Of a stretch of 64,000 bases of DNA, positions 17,590-26,204 are shown piece after piece. The notes beneath the pieces were generated by a model. The model was not told where the DNA came from and made no database searches. It worked only from the letters and a program-made list of their open reading frames with translations. The position numbers were made by a program, and so were the translations under genes. Source of the stretch: an uncultured Dyadobacter sp. (GTDB taxonomy: Bacteria; Bacteroidota; Bacteroidia; Cytophagales; Spirosomataceae); assembly GCF_946482605.1 (NCBI RefSeq), contig NZ_CAMLSE010000019.1:62001-126000 (forward strand), written 5' to 3'. Position 1 is the stretch's first letter; the number at the start of each line of letters is the position of its first letter.

Positions 17590-18372
17590 ATGAGTGATAC
17601 CATCAATTTTGATCAGGACAGACTTAAAAAAGTAACCAGTCTTTTAGTGAGTCAATCCCGACCAGCCGACGAGAATTCACCTTACTATGAATTAGCCAGA
17701 AAGTATAATATCAAAGTTGATTTCAGGCCATTCATACACATTGAGGGAGTCTCGTACAAAGACTTCCGCAAACAAAAAATCAACATTCTGGATCACACGG
17801 CGGTGATCTTTACCAGCCGTAATGCCATTGACCATTTCTTCCGCATTTGTAATGAAGGCCGGATTGAGGTTCCAGCTACGATGAAGTACTTCTGTATTTC
17901 CGAGCAAACTGCGAACTATCTTCAGAAATACATTGTGATCCGTAAACGAAAGATCTTCACAGGTACTAAAACAGCTGCTGAATTGATCGAACTGATGCGC
18001 AAGCACAAGAAGGAAAAATTCCTCTATCCCTGCTCAGACGTCAGAAAGAATGATATTCCTGAGTTCGCGGATACCGAAGAATTTCATTTTATTGAGGCAA
18101 CCATGTATCAGACCATGTCCTCCGACCTTTCAGATCTGGAAGATGTCTATTATGATATCATAGCATTTTTCAGTCCGTCGGGGATCAAATCTCTTTTTGA
18201 AAACTTTCCCGACTTTCAGCAGAACAATACCCGCATTGCAGCATTCGGCCCAACCACCGCGAAGGCCGTAGAAGATGCAGGCCTGTTCCTGGATATCCAG
18301 GCTCCGCTACCGAATGCCCCTTCGATGACAGGCGCGCTGGACCTGTACATCAGGAAAGCCAACAATGTGTAG
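17590..18372 (+). CDS. hemD: Uroporphyrinogen-III synthase family protein
   Basis: 260-aa protein of the HemD fold, which cyclises hydroxymethylbilane to uroporphyrinogen III in heme and siroheme synthesis. Seen are the two alternating alpha/beta halves: ILDHTAVIFTSRNAIDHFF, the T-x-x-A region after FTGTKTAAELIELM, YYDIIAFFSPSGIKSLF and IAAFGPTTAKAVEDAG, with the SPSG and GPTT motifs typical of the family. HemD is poorly conserved in general, so function is inferred from fold-level motifs. It is followed by a terminator. Confidence 0.85.
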   Translation: MSDTINFDQDRLKKVTSLLVSQSRPADENSPYYELARKYNIKVDFRPFIHIEGVSYKDFRKQKINILDHTAVIFTSRNAIDHFFRICNEGRIEVPATMKYFCISEQTANYLQKYIVIRKRKIFTGTKTAAELIELMRKHKKEKFLYPCSDVRKNDIPEFADTEEFHFIEATMYQTMSSDLSDLEDVYYDIIAFFSPSGIKSLFENFPDFQQNNTRIAAFGPTTAKAVEDAGLFLDIQAPLPNAPSMTGALDLYIRKANNV

Positions 18373-18391
18373 TAAAGCCGGTTTATACGCT

Positions 18392-18422
18392 AAAAAGCCC
18401 TGGAAAAAATCCAGGGCTTTTT
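18392..18422 (+). terminator. Terminator after hemD
   Basis: AAAAAGCCCTGGA / TCCAGGGCTTTTT hairpin with a T-tract, 20 bp after the hemD stop. Confidence 0.88.
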
Positions 18423-18511
18423 GATGTTTATATCAATTTTTTTAAGCAATATGCGTTATGAATCTAAATCCGAAAGCATATCAGCGTGTTCCTTAAATCC
18501 ATTCCAGCGGC

Positions 18512-19489
18512 ATGACTTTGACCTTTACCATTCGAAGTAACAGATATATCCGGCTTGTTGTCTTTTTGCTTCTTTTCCCTGTCTGTGCTATCGCGCAAAA
18601 AGACGCACAATTCAGTCTATTTTCTCTAAATCAGCTTTATCTAAACCCAGCTGCGGCGGGGGCTGATGGTCTGACAAAATTTCAATTGACGCACAGGACC
18701 CAGTATGCCGGCTATCAGGGTACGAATCTGGATGACACAGGAGGCGCACTTTCAACCCAGCTCTTCTCATTCAGTATGCCTTTCAAGAATTTCGGGATAG
18801 GGTTTTATGCACTGAACGACAAAAGCGGCCCGAGGACAGATCAGGATTTCAAAATCTCGGCTGCTTATCACATTCCGGTCGCTGGGGGTAAATTTCAGGT
18901 CGGAGCAAGCGCAGGGCTGTTTCGTCAGGCGATAGATTTTGGCAAACTACGTGCCCGCGATCCTGACGATCCCTTGATTCAAACCGGTACCGTTTCTGAA
19001 ATCAACCCCGACTTTTCTGTGGGTGCGCGATTTGAGAATGAGACATTTTACGCGGGAGTTTCTCTAAACCATTTCCTGAAACCCAAGTATCAGTTGGGAT
19101 CCGAAACCGGCACCAATCCTCTTCCCAGAACGCTATACTTCAATGCGGGTGTCAACATCGAACTTGGCTACCTGCTGGACATCCAGCCCATAGTCCTCGT
19201 CAAATCTGATATCAGTACAGTATCTGTGGAAGGCGGCGCCACCGTAACTTATAATAAAAGGTATTGGATCGGCGGCACCTATCGCCAGCAAGACACTTAT
19301 TTCATCATTATGGGTGGAGTTTATCTGTTGCCGGACCAATCCCTGCGCTTGTCGGGTGCCTATGACCTGGTAGTGGGAGGTGATAAGTCGAAGTCTCCTT
19401 CTTCTTTCGAGGTCATGCTTTCATATGCTCTGCCTTCTCCTAAATTAGGAAAAAAATCGATCATCAGGACTCCCCGGTTCCGCTTCTGA
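18512..19489 (+). CDS. porP: PorP/SprF family type IX secretion membrane protein
   Basis: 325-aa outer-membrane beta-barrel protein. A signal peptide (to about AIAQ, residue 28) is followed by the family opening QFSLFSLNQLYLNPAAAGADG and a series of amphipathic strands typical of PorP/SprF. PorP-like proteins take part in T9SS secretion or attach secreted adhesins. Its position just before gldKLMN supports the core PorP role. Many paralogues exist in gliding Bacteroidetes, so the core assignment rests on synteny. It is separated from gldK by a 353-bp leader. Confidence 0.88.
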   Translation: MTLTFTIRSNRYIRLVVFLLLFPVCAIAQKDAQFSLFSLNQLYLNPAAAGADGLTKFQLTHRTQYAGYQGTNLDDTGGALSTQLFSFSMPFKNFGIGFYALNDKSGPRTDQDFKISAAYHIPVAGGKFQVGASAGLFRQAIDFGKLRARDPDDPLIQTGTVSEINPDFSVGARFENETFYAGVSLNHFLKPKYQLGSETGTNPLPRTLYFNAGVNIELGYLLDIQPIVLVKSDISTVSVEGGATVTYNKRYWIGGTYRQQDTYFIIMGGVYLLPDQSLRLSGAYDLVVGGDKSKSPSSFEVMLSYALPSPKLGKKSIIRTPRFRF

Positions 19490-19842
19490 TGGGAACGAGG
19501 TGCCTCGGATACTATTAGTATTTTATCATTAAATCATCAAAAATCTAAGAATTCAATGTCAAATCGACGCTTTTTGCGAACCAGTTGGTAATTCTTGTGA
19601 ATCAGTTTGCGAAACTTTGATTTATATTTGTAAAATGTTCGGCTTCCATACCAATTGCATTATTCATACGTTTAGTCGATAAACACCTGATTTAGTAATT
19701 GATTCACAGGGGTTTCGACAGAGAAATCCATTGTTACAGATCGTGGTAGGTGTTCGCATTATGTTTTATTTCAAGTATACTAGATATCATTCGTTGACGT
19801 TTTTAGGCTAGCATTTTATTATTCAAAATTTACAAAACCACT
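19490..19842 (+). other. Gene-free leader between porP and gldK
   Basis: 353 bp, AT-rich, without a plausible ORF. It holds TATATTTG (19623-19630), a perfect TAnnTTTG -7 box, and an untranslated stretch of about 200 nt before gldK. I see no clear terminator for porP in it. Confidence 0.6.
19623..19630 (+). promoter_or_regulatory. Candidate -7 box for the gldKLMN genes
   Basis: TATATTTG fits TAnnTTTG. TTTG-like -33 candidates upstream are not at the 19-21 bp spacing seen elsewhere here, so support is partial. Confidence 0.35.
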
Positions 19843-20916
19843 ATGAATGTGAAAGTGTTCTATCGGGATGGAGTCAAAAGCCTGCTTTTGGTAGCCGCGC
19901 TGATGCTGATGCAAAGTTGCGGTTTCATCAAAAGCAAGTTTGGCAAGGGAGGAAAAGAGGAAAGCGGTATTGCAAACGGGGAAATCACTGCCACTGCCCG
20001 TAAAGGATTCAAGCAGACTACTCCTGCCGGAATGGTAGTAATCCCTTCGGGCTCTTTTGTAATGGGCCAGGCTGACGAAGATATCGCATCTTCCATGAAC
20101 AATATGAATCGCAGGGTAACCATCAGTTCATTTTTCATGGATGACACTGAGATCACTAATAATGAGTACCGCCAGTTTGTCAATGCACTTCTTGTTGATT
20201 CCGTATCCGTATTGGGTGAGGAGGAAATCATGTCTAAATATTATCCCGATACGACCGTTTGGAAGAAAGACTTTGCCTATTCAAACGGTGATCCATTCGT
20301 AGAATATTACTACCAACACCCGGGTTTTGATACCTATCCCGTGGTGGGCGTAAGTTGGGTTGCTGCCAGCTACTTTTCGAAATGGCGCACCAACCTGCTC
20401 CACGATTTTCAGAACAAAGAAGGTCAGTTCAATTCGACGGGTTTCCGTTTGCCAACCGAGGCTGAATGGGAGTGGGCAGCGAGAGGTGGACGTGCCGTCG
20501 CTAAATATCCCTGGGGAAATCCGTACACTATGAATGCAAAAGGATGTTTCCTGGCCAATTTCAAGCCCCAACGCGGAAATTACGATGCTGACGGATATCC
20601 ATATACGGGACCTGCAAATGCTTATAACCCTAACGACTTCGGCCTTTACAACATGGCCGGAAATGTGGCGGAATGGACATCAGACGCTTACACTGACAAC
20701 GCAACAGCGATCGTATGGGATATGAACCCACGCTACGACAATCCGGATGAACCTCGTAAAGTGGTTAAGGGAGGATCCTGGAAAGATATTGCTTACTATC
20801 TTCAAACCGGCACCCGGACTTTTGAGTACGAAACCGAAACCCGCGCTTTCATCGGTTTCCGCTGCGTAATGGACAACGTCAACGATCGCGGTGGAGCACG
20901 TGCCCGTCGTCGCTAA
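19843..20916 (+). CDS. gldK: T9SS lipoprotein GldK (PorK)
   Basis: 357-aa outer-membrane lipoprotein. The lipobox ends at Cys26 (LMLMQSC) and the rest is a formylglycine-generating-enzyme-like (FGE-sulfatase/SUMF1) domain: MVVIPSGSFVMGQ, DDTEITNNEYRQF, FRLPTEAEWEWAARGG, NMAGNVAEWTSDAY and VVKGGSW. In the T9SS, GldK forms a periplasmic ring with GldN below the outer membrane. No catalytic role is expected. It is first in the gldKLMN order; a hairpin with a T-tract lies 18 bp after its stop. Confidence 0.94.
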   Translation: MNVKVFYRDGVKSLLLVAALMLMQSCGFIKSKFGKGGKEESGIANGEITATARKGFKQTTPAGMVVIPSGSFVMGQADEDIASSMNNMNRRVTISSFFMDDTEITNNEYRQFVNALLVDSVSVLGEEEIMSKYYPDTTVWKKDFAYSNGDPFVEYYYQHPGFDTYPVVGVSWVAASYFSKWRTNLLHDFQNKEGQFNSTGFRLPTEAEWEWAARGGRAVAKYPWGNPYTMNAKGCFLANFKPQRGNYDADGYPYTGPANAYNPNDFGLYNMAGNVAEWTSDAYTDNATAIVWDMNPRYDNPDEPRKVVKGGSWKDIAYYLQTGTRTFEYETETRAFIGFRCVMDNVNDRGGARARRR

Positions 20917-20934
20917 AAATACTTTTACCTCGAA

Positions 20935-20965
20935 AGAAGCAGCGTATATACTCTGCTTCTTTTTT
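20935..20965 (+). terminator. Terminator-like hairpin between gldK and gldL
   Basis: AGAAGCAG (20935-20942) pairs with CTGCTTCT (20953-20960), followed by five T. It lies inside the T9SS gene series and may attenuate transcription after gldK. Confidence 0.75.
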
Positions 20966-21035
20966 ACGGTCTGTACCCGAATCAATCTAACACTTTACTA
21001 CTTATAATTTTTCACTGTAACCGATTTCAATTCGT

Positions 21036-21851
21036 ATGGCTAAGAATAGCGGACCTAATTTTTTTTGGGATAAACTAGTACCAACAATATATAGTGCCGG
21101 TGCTGCCGTTGTAATTTTAGGAGCTTTGGCAAAAATTCAACACTGGGATTTCGGTGGCCCTCTTCTGACAGCGGGTCTTGGAACCGAGGTTCTTATCTTT
21201 TTGCTTTACGCATTGCAGACATTAACCCAGTCCTCAGACAGGGATCCGGATTGGACGAGAGTTTACCCTGAGCTTGCCGATGATTACTCAGGACCAGCTA
21301 TCACACGCGGCAGCGGACAAAGCAGCAATATCACAGCGAAACTGGATAACATGCTGGATAATGCCAAGATTTCACCTGAGGTTTTTGACAGCCTCGGTAA
21401 GGGCTTCAGAAACCTTTCGGAAACTGTTGGTAAAATCAGCGACCTCACCGATGCGACTGTCGCCACTAACGATTACGCGAAAAACGTTAAAAGTGCTTCA
21501 ACTGCAATTAGCGATATGAACAAGTCGTACGGCGTAGCCATCAATGCGATGAGCTCTATGGCCGATGCAACTAAGGATGCTCAGTCTTACCGTGACCAAT
21601 TCCAGCAAATCACCAAAAACATGGGTGCACTGAATGCGGTATACGAACTGGAACTTCAGGATACTACGAAGCATCTGAAAGCAATGAACGCATTTTATGG
21701 TAACCTGACAGCCGCAATGGAAAACATGGCTGACGCTACCAAAGAATCTCAGGTGTTTAAGAATGAAATGTCCAGGCTTACCAGCAACATTTCTTCGCTT
21801 AACGGTATTTACGGCAATATGCTTACCGCTATGCGTGGCGGCAATGCCTAA
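21036..21851 (+). CDS. gldL: T9SS inner-membrane motor protein GldL (PorL)
   Basis: 271-aa protein with two N-terminal membrane helices (about residues 17-36 and 41-62) and a long cytoplasmic helical tail (residues 80-271) rich in repeated ISDMNKSYG / NAMSSMADATKD units. The second helix contains a Glu (LGTEVLIFLLYAL) in the position expected for the proton-conducting residue. GldL and GldM form the rotary proton-driven motor that energises T9SS secretion and gliding. The start at 21036 gives the canonical MAKNSGPNFFWDKLV opening. Confidence 0.95.
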   Translation: MAKNSGPNFFWDKLVPTIYSAGAAVVILGALAKIQHWDFGGPLLTAGLGTEVLIFLLYALQTLTQSSDRDPDWTRVYPELADDYSGPAITRGSGQSSNITAKLDNMLDNAKISPEVFDSLGKGFRNLSETVGKISDLTDATVATNDYAKNVKSASTAISDMNKSYGVAINAMSSMADATKDAQSYRDQFQQITKNMGALNAVYELELQDTTKHLKAMNAFYGNLTAAMENMADATKESQVFKNEMSRLTSNISSLNGIYGNMLTAMRGGNA

Positions 21852-21861
21852 CCCCCCGGCG

Positions 21862-21896
21862 ATGACTCTTTGATTCCGGAGGGACCAAAGGGTCAT
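21862..21896 (+). repeat. Hairpin between gldL and gldM
   Basis: ATGACTCTTTG (21862-21872) pairs with CAAAGGGTCAT (21886-21896) with one G-U. The following TGTTTG is only weakly T-rich, so it is more likely an mRNA-processing or stability element than a full terminator. Confidence 0.55.
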
Positions 21897-21944
21897 TGTT
21901 TGTAGTTAAATAATTCGATCACTGAAAACTGATTACACAACAAT

Positions 21945-23537
21945 ATGGCAGGTGGAAAAGAAACACCCCGTCAAAAGATGATTGGAATGATGTATCTGGT
22001 GCTTACGGCGATGCTCGCATTGCAGGTAAGTTCAGCCATCATAGAAAAATTCATCCTTCTGAACAATTCCCTAGAACTATCATCAGGAGCAGCTGACAAA
22101 ATAAATCAGGAAACCGTACTCAAAATTAAAGCAGCAGTTGAAAAATCGGGTAACCGGGCGGCTGATGTCGAGGTGATCAAGCAGGCTGACGAAGTTCGTA
22201 AGCTTTCGTCTAGCATCTCTAATGACCTGAACGCTTTGAAACAAGAAATCATTAAGGATGCCGGTGGCGGTTTTAATGAAGAAGGAGGCATCAAAAACCC
22301 GCAGGAGGAAGCTAAGGTAGCAGAATTGATGATCGGTGTTCAGAAAAAGGGCAAAGCTTATCAGTTGAAGCAAACGCTCAATACTTATACTGCGTCACTC
22401 AATAAGTATTCTCCTAACCAGTTCAAAGGTCTCGCGCTGGATGGCAGAGAGGATCCCGTAGCAAAAGGCAACAAAGACCAGCGAAATAAAGATTTTGCCG
22501 AATTGAACTTCGAATCGACTCCGGTAGCTGCCGCTCTGGCAGTTCTAAGCCAGAAGCAAACCGACATTCGTCGGATGGAAGGCGAAGTTCTGAATTACCT
22601 GGCAAGCAAGGTAGGTGCCGCTGATATCAAATTCGACCGAGTACTTGCGATGGTGAGTGCCGATGCCAAAACGGTTGTTGCAGGTACGAAATTTAAAGGC
22701 CAGATGTTCATCGCGGCCTCTGCTTCGGGTATTACTCCCCGTATGAGTCTGAACGGATCTCCCGTAAAGGTTGAAAACGGAGTTGGGTTAATCGAATTTA
22801 CCGCACAGGGTGGTGGCTATAATGCAGAAGGTCTTGCAAAAAGAGAGCTTAAAGGACAAATTACCATCCCTACCCCGTCGGGAAGAGATACCACTTATAC
22901 CATGACGCAAGAGTACTTCGTGGTGAAGCCTTCCTATCAGATCGAGACGGGAACTTTGCCGCCATTGTACCTGGGCTGCGCGAACAAGCTTAGTATTCAA
23001 AGCCCCGCACTTGGGCCTCTTTGGGCTCCAAACTTCTCAACTGATGGCGGAGAGATCATTAACAGCAGCCAGAAAGGCAAGTTCACGATCGTTCCCAGCA
23101 AAGCACAGTTAAACATCACAGTGAGCAACGCTGGCAATGTTCTGGGTTCAGAGCCATTCCGTGTTAACCGGGTTCCCAAGCCATCTCTGGAAGTCAGGGT
23201 AAATGGTGCTGTTTTTGACGAACGTCGCGGAGCGCCTGCCTCAGGTGCCAGAAGCATTCAGATTGTTGCTGTTCCCGACGAGAGCTTCAAAAACTTCTCA
23301 CCTGAGGATGCTAAATTCCGCGTATCTCAAGTTGAGATCTCACTTGCCCGTGGCCCAAGACGTATTAATGGTGTTACGTTGAACGGCGGAGGCGGTTCTA
23401 TTTCGTCTCTAGCTCAACAAGCACAGCCGGGTGACAGGTATGTAATTTCAATTCTGAAAGTGGAACGCCAGAATTTCAAAGGCGCTGTAAGTGAGGTTGA
23501 AATGGGTAACCAAACTCGTACGGTAACGCTATACTAA
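21945..23537 (+). CDS. gldM: T9SS motor stator/linker protein GldM (PorM)
   Basis: 530-aa inner-membrane protein with one N-terminal helix (MIGMMYLVLTAMLALQVSSAI, here residues 12-32) and a long periplasmic part made of four domains: a helical D1 (to about 220) and three beta domains to the C-terminus. GldM dimers span the periplasm and connect the GldL ring to the GldKN ring, transmitting motor torque. Start and length are canonical. gldN starts within 40 bp. Confidence 0.95.
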   Translation: MAGGKETPRQKMIGMMYLVLTAMLALQVSSAIIEKFILLNNSLELSSGAADKINQETVLKIKAAVEKSGNRAADVEVIKQADEVRKLSSSISNDLNALKQEIIKDAGGGFNEEGGIKNPQEEAKVAELMIGVQKKGKAYQLKQTLNTYTASLNKYSPNQFKGLALDGREDPVAKGNKDQRNKDFAELNFESTPVAAALAVLSQKQTDIRRMEGEVLNYLASKVGAADIKFDRVLAMVSADAKTVVAGTKFKGQMFIAASASGITPRMSLNGSPVKVENGVGLIEFTAQGGGYNAEGLAKRELKGQITIPTPSGRDTTYTMTQEYFVVKPSYQIETGTLPPLYLGCANKLSIQSPALGPLWAPNFSTDGGEIINSSQKGKFTIVPSKAQLNITVSNAGNVLGSEPFRVNRVPKPSLEVRVNGAVFDERRGAPASGARSIQIVAVPDESFKNFSPEDAKFRVSQVEISLARGPRRINGVTLNGGGGSISSLAQQAQPGDRYVISILKVERQNFKGAVSEVEMGNQTRTVTLY

Positions 23538-23575
23538 TCCAGGTCTTTTAGTCGTTGATTGGACAATACAACCTT

Positions 23576-24643
23576 ATGCATGATATGAGAAGAATGAACG
23601 GAAAAACGATTGCATGGTCACTGCTTTCTTTATCCCTCGGAGCAACCAGCGTTTTTGCTCAGGAAAAAGAGGATTCGACTGCAAATCAGTTCTCGTCGCG
23701 GCCGATCGCTGATGGGGATGTGATGATGAAAAGGACGCTCTGGAGGCGGGTTGATCTGAAAGAGAAGCAGAACATCTCGATGTTTTCTAAAAATAATGAA
23801 ATCACCCGTTACCTGTTGGATGCAGCCAAAGCGGGCTTGATCGATGCATTTGTGAACGATTCATGTGCTACCAAAATAACAGGAGACGAGCTTCATAAAC
23901 GCATATTGATCCCCAACCAAACTGCCGGTCTGTCAGAAGAAGAAATAGCTGCCGGGTTTGGCGACGCTGCTAAGAAAGAAGATGGTTGGGATTCAAAAGC
24001 GAAAACCGATCCCACCAAACAGGCCGCAACGGCAGATGATGGATGGGGTAATGCAAAAAAGGACGCCAAAAAAGAAGCCGTAGCAGAAGACGATGGATGG
24101 GGCCCTCCCAAGAAAAAGTCTTCAAAAAAAGGTGGTAAAACCGAAGTCGCTAAGGCGGAAGAACCGGTTGTAGAGCAACCCAAAGTAGATTCAACTGCGT
24201 TCAACACTCAGGTTGCAGCAACGGAAGAGGAATACTTCCCCGATCAGTTGAGCATTCTGGAAGTTAAAGAAGACTGGGTTTTCGACAAAAAGAGATCTCG
24301 TCTGTACAACGACATTCAGACATTGACGATCGTTCTTCCATCAGACCAAACCGCGACGGGTCTTGAATTACCGGTTGCATCATTTAAATGGAAAGATGTA
24401 GAAAGATTGTTCAGAAGTGATCCAAAAAAATACATCTGGTATAATACCCACAACACCGCCCAGAACAAGAACCTCGCGGACGCTTTCGATCTTCGCTTGT
24501 TCTATGGAAGGATTACCAAGTTCTCGAACGCTAACGACAAGGCATTTTTGGACATTTACAATGGAGAAAAAGAGGCCCTGATCAAATCCCTGAACTACGA
24601 ACAGGAGCTGATGGAGCTGGAACACGGACTCTGGGAATACTAA
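23576..24643 (+). CDS. gldN: T9SS ring protein GldN (PorN) with an inserted DGW-repeat linker
   Basis: 355-aa periplasmic partner of GldK. A signal peptide (to about FAQ29) is followed by the GldN domain: ADGDVMMKRTLWRRVDLKEKQN in the N-terminal half, then DWVFDKKRSRLYNDIQTLTI and FKWKDVERLF after the linker. Between residues 130 and 205 sits a Lys/Ala-rich low-complexity insertion holding DGW three times (136-138, 155-157, 173-175). I use the ATG at 23576; 23585 and 23594 are alternatives, and the upstream TTG at 23555 is unlikely. A terminator closes the gldKLMN series. Confidence 0.92.
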   Translation: MHDMRRMNGKTIAWSLLSLSLGATSVFAQEKEDSTANQFSSRPIADGDVMMKRTLWRRVDLKEKQNISMFSKNNEITRYLLDAAKAGLIDAFVNDSCATKITGDELHKRILIPNQTAGLSEEEIAAGFGDAAKKEDGWDSKAKTDPTKQAATADDGWGNAKKDAKKEAVAEDDGWGPPKKKSSKKGGKTEVAKAEEPVVEQPKVDSTAFNTQVAATEEEYFPDQLSILEVKEDWVFDKKRSRLYNDIQTLTIVLPSDQTATGLELPVASFKWKDVERLFRSDPKKYIWYNTHNTAQNKNLADAFDLRLFYGRITKFSNANDKAFLDIYNGEKEALIKSLNYEQELMELEHGLWEY

Positions 24644-24662
24644 GAAGTTAGAATTTAAAGAT

Positions 24663-24704
24663 AAAGCGAAAGAGCTCCCAAAATTTGGGAGCTCTTTCGC
24701 TTTT
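24663..24704 (+). terminator. Terminator after gldN
   Basis: Long near-perfect inverted repeat AAAGCGAAAGAGCTCCCAAA / TTTGGGAGCTCTTTCGCTTT ending in a T-tract. Confidence 0.92.
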
Positions 24705-24765
24705 AAGCTGGCCTAACAAAATACTGCGATGACCATTTAGTTCCAGCCACCATATGCTTTTTGCC

Positions 24766-25377
24766 TCACTTCTTCAATTTCAGCTTCAGTTTGCCTGCCA
24801 ATTTAATTTTCTGATCTGTCAAGCCCAGTGCTGCAATGGTCTTCTCATAATTTTTCAGATCGACTTCTGCACTCATTCTACCCAAGATGGTGCCAGGAAT
24901 GATCACGACACGCACGTCTTCAAAAATTCTGACAGGTGCTTTGTCTTGATCTTCGCTCCAGTTAGTTGGAATTAGCTGCACAAAGAAGGTCGACTCCTCG
25001 ACACCGTGAATGAATGTATAGCTGCTTATTTTGTTTCCTGCGAAGCTGATCACGCCCGGCATTGCCCAATAAACACCTCCCGACTTCAAATACACCAATA
25101 CCGCGGAAGATTTCAATAGCTCTTCTTCCTCTGCCGACAGGTCGGGTATACCCGTAATGTATTCTCCATCAGCGTTCGTGGTATCAGCTCCGGTTGAGAT
25201 GATCAATGCCGAGCTACCCGCACCATCCTCTCCATCCTTACCCGCAGGGCCTGCCGGACCAGCTGGACCAGCGGCACCGGTCGGTCCGGCAGGTCCAACA
25301 TCACCCTGCTTTCCCTCGCAGCCTACTAAGGTAACCATCAATGCTACACAGGCAAATAGTAATAATTTTTTCAACAT
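24766..25377 (-). CDS. Lipoprotein with a collagen-like Gly-X-Y stretch
   Basis: 203-aa predicted lipoprotein. The signal sequence ends in the lipobox LVGC (Cys20), then eleven consecutive Gly-X-Y triplets (residues 22-54, rich in GPA) form a short collagen-like region, followed by a C-terminal domain of about 145 residues of beta character. Such modules trimerise and hold domains away from the membrane. The C-terminal domain is not recognised. It is monocistronic and separated from the gldN terminator on one side and a DUF4230 gene on the other. Confidence 0.82.
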   Translation of the reverse strand: MLKKLLLFACVALMVTLVGCEGKQGDVGPAGPTGAAGPAGPAGPAGKDGEDGAGSSALIISTGADTTNADGEYITGIPDLSAEEEELLKSSAVLVYLKSGGVYWAMPGVISFAGNKISSYTFIHGVEESTFFVQLIPTNWSEDQDKAPVRIFEDVRVVIIPGTILGRMSAEVDLKNYEKTIAALGLTDQKIKLAGKLKLKLKK

Positions 25378-25491
25378 AACTGTTAAAGTTTAGAAAGTGA
25401 TAAAAGAAAGAACTGTACGAGTCAATACGCAGATAAATCCCAATATGACGAGATGGAGGCGTTTAACGCATAAATTATACAAAAAAAACTA

Positions 25492-26160
25492 CTAATCCTT
25501 CGGCGTCTCCAAAGAATCGATCTGAGCTTCCAGTGTACGGTAATGCGTATATTCCTTCAACATAGCCGCATTACCATCCGGCAGTTTCATCTCCACCGTC
25601 CAGTTCATGGAGGCAGCCAATTGAAAAATCATTAACTGAACCTGATTGCCCGCTATTCGTGGCAGATCACTCTCCAGTGCCTTATCATTCATGGTCTGCT
25701 TTGCCTCATTCAGAATGGCGGTATAATCATCGCTCTGGAATCGGTTGAGCCAGCCTTGTTCGATATCGTAGAATTTGTAATCGGTATCGATAGACAGGAT
25801 TTCGGGTGCCGGAAAGAAATCAATTACCAGCCTTCGCTCGCCATCGGGACGGTGGAACTTCATTTTTCCAAAGTCGTAGCCCACCAAAACTTTTGCCTTC
25901 GCAATGATGAGCGCTTTCTTTTTGTCATTGATCAGGTTCCAAATGTTCCTGTCGTGCTGATAGTTGTAGATTTCCGTGAAATATCCTTCTGCCATCACCA
26001 CCTTGAATACCTTTTCAATTCGTTCGACCAGAACGGTAGCTTCTTGAGTCGATACATACTTCCTCGACTTTCTGTTTTGGAAATAAGTATTGATCGCCGC
26101 CCCGGATGCGCCGCCCGCCAGAAGCGCAATTATTAAAAAAAGTAGCACGGAGGAATCCAT
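25492..26160 (-). CDS. DUF4230 domain membrane-anchored protein
   Basis: 222-aa protein with an N-terminal helix (SSVLLFLIIALLAGGASGAAI) and a DUF4230 domain containing the typical VERIEKVFKVVMAEGYFTEIYNY, KKKALIIAKAKVLVGYDF and FPAPEILSIDTDYKFYD segments. The function of the family is unknown; the domain probably faces the periplasm. The start at 26160 is the ATG before the helix. It is divergent from miaA with a 44-bp gap. Confidence 0.82.
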   Translation of the reverse strand: MDSSVLLFLIIALLAGGASGAAINTYFQNRKSRKYVSTQEATVLVERIEKVFKVVMAEGYFTEIYNYQHDRNIWNLINDKKKALIIAKAKVLVGYDFGKMKFHRPDGERRLVIDFFPAPEILSIDTDYKFYDIEQGWLNRFQSDDYTAILNEAKQTMNDKALESDLPRIAGNQVQLMIFQLAASMNWTVEMKLPDGNAAMLKEYTHYRTLEAQIDSLETPKD

Positions 26161-26204
26161 ATCTCTATTTTTGTCCTGATTAAAATTCAAATAAAAACGG
26201 CACA

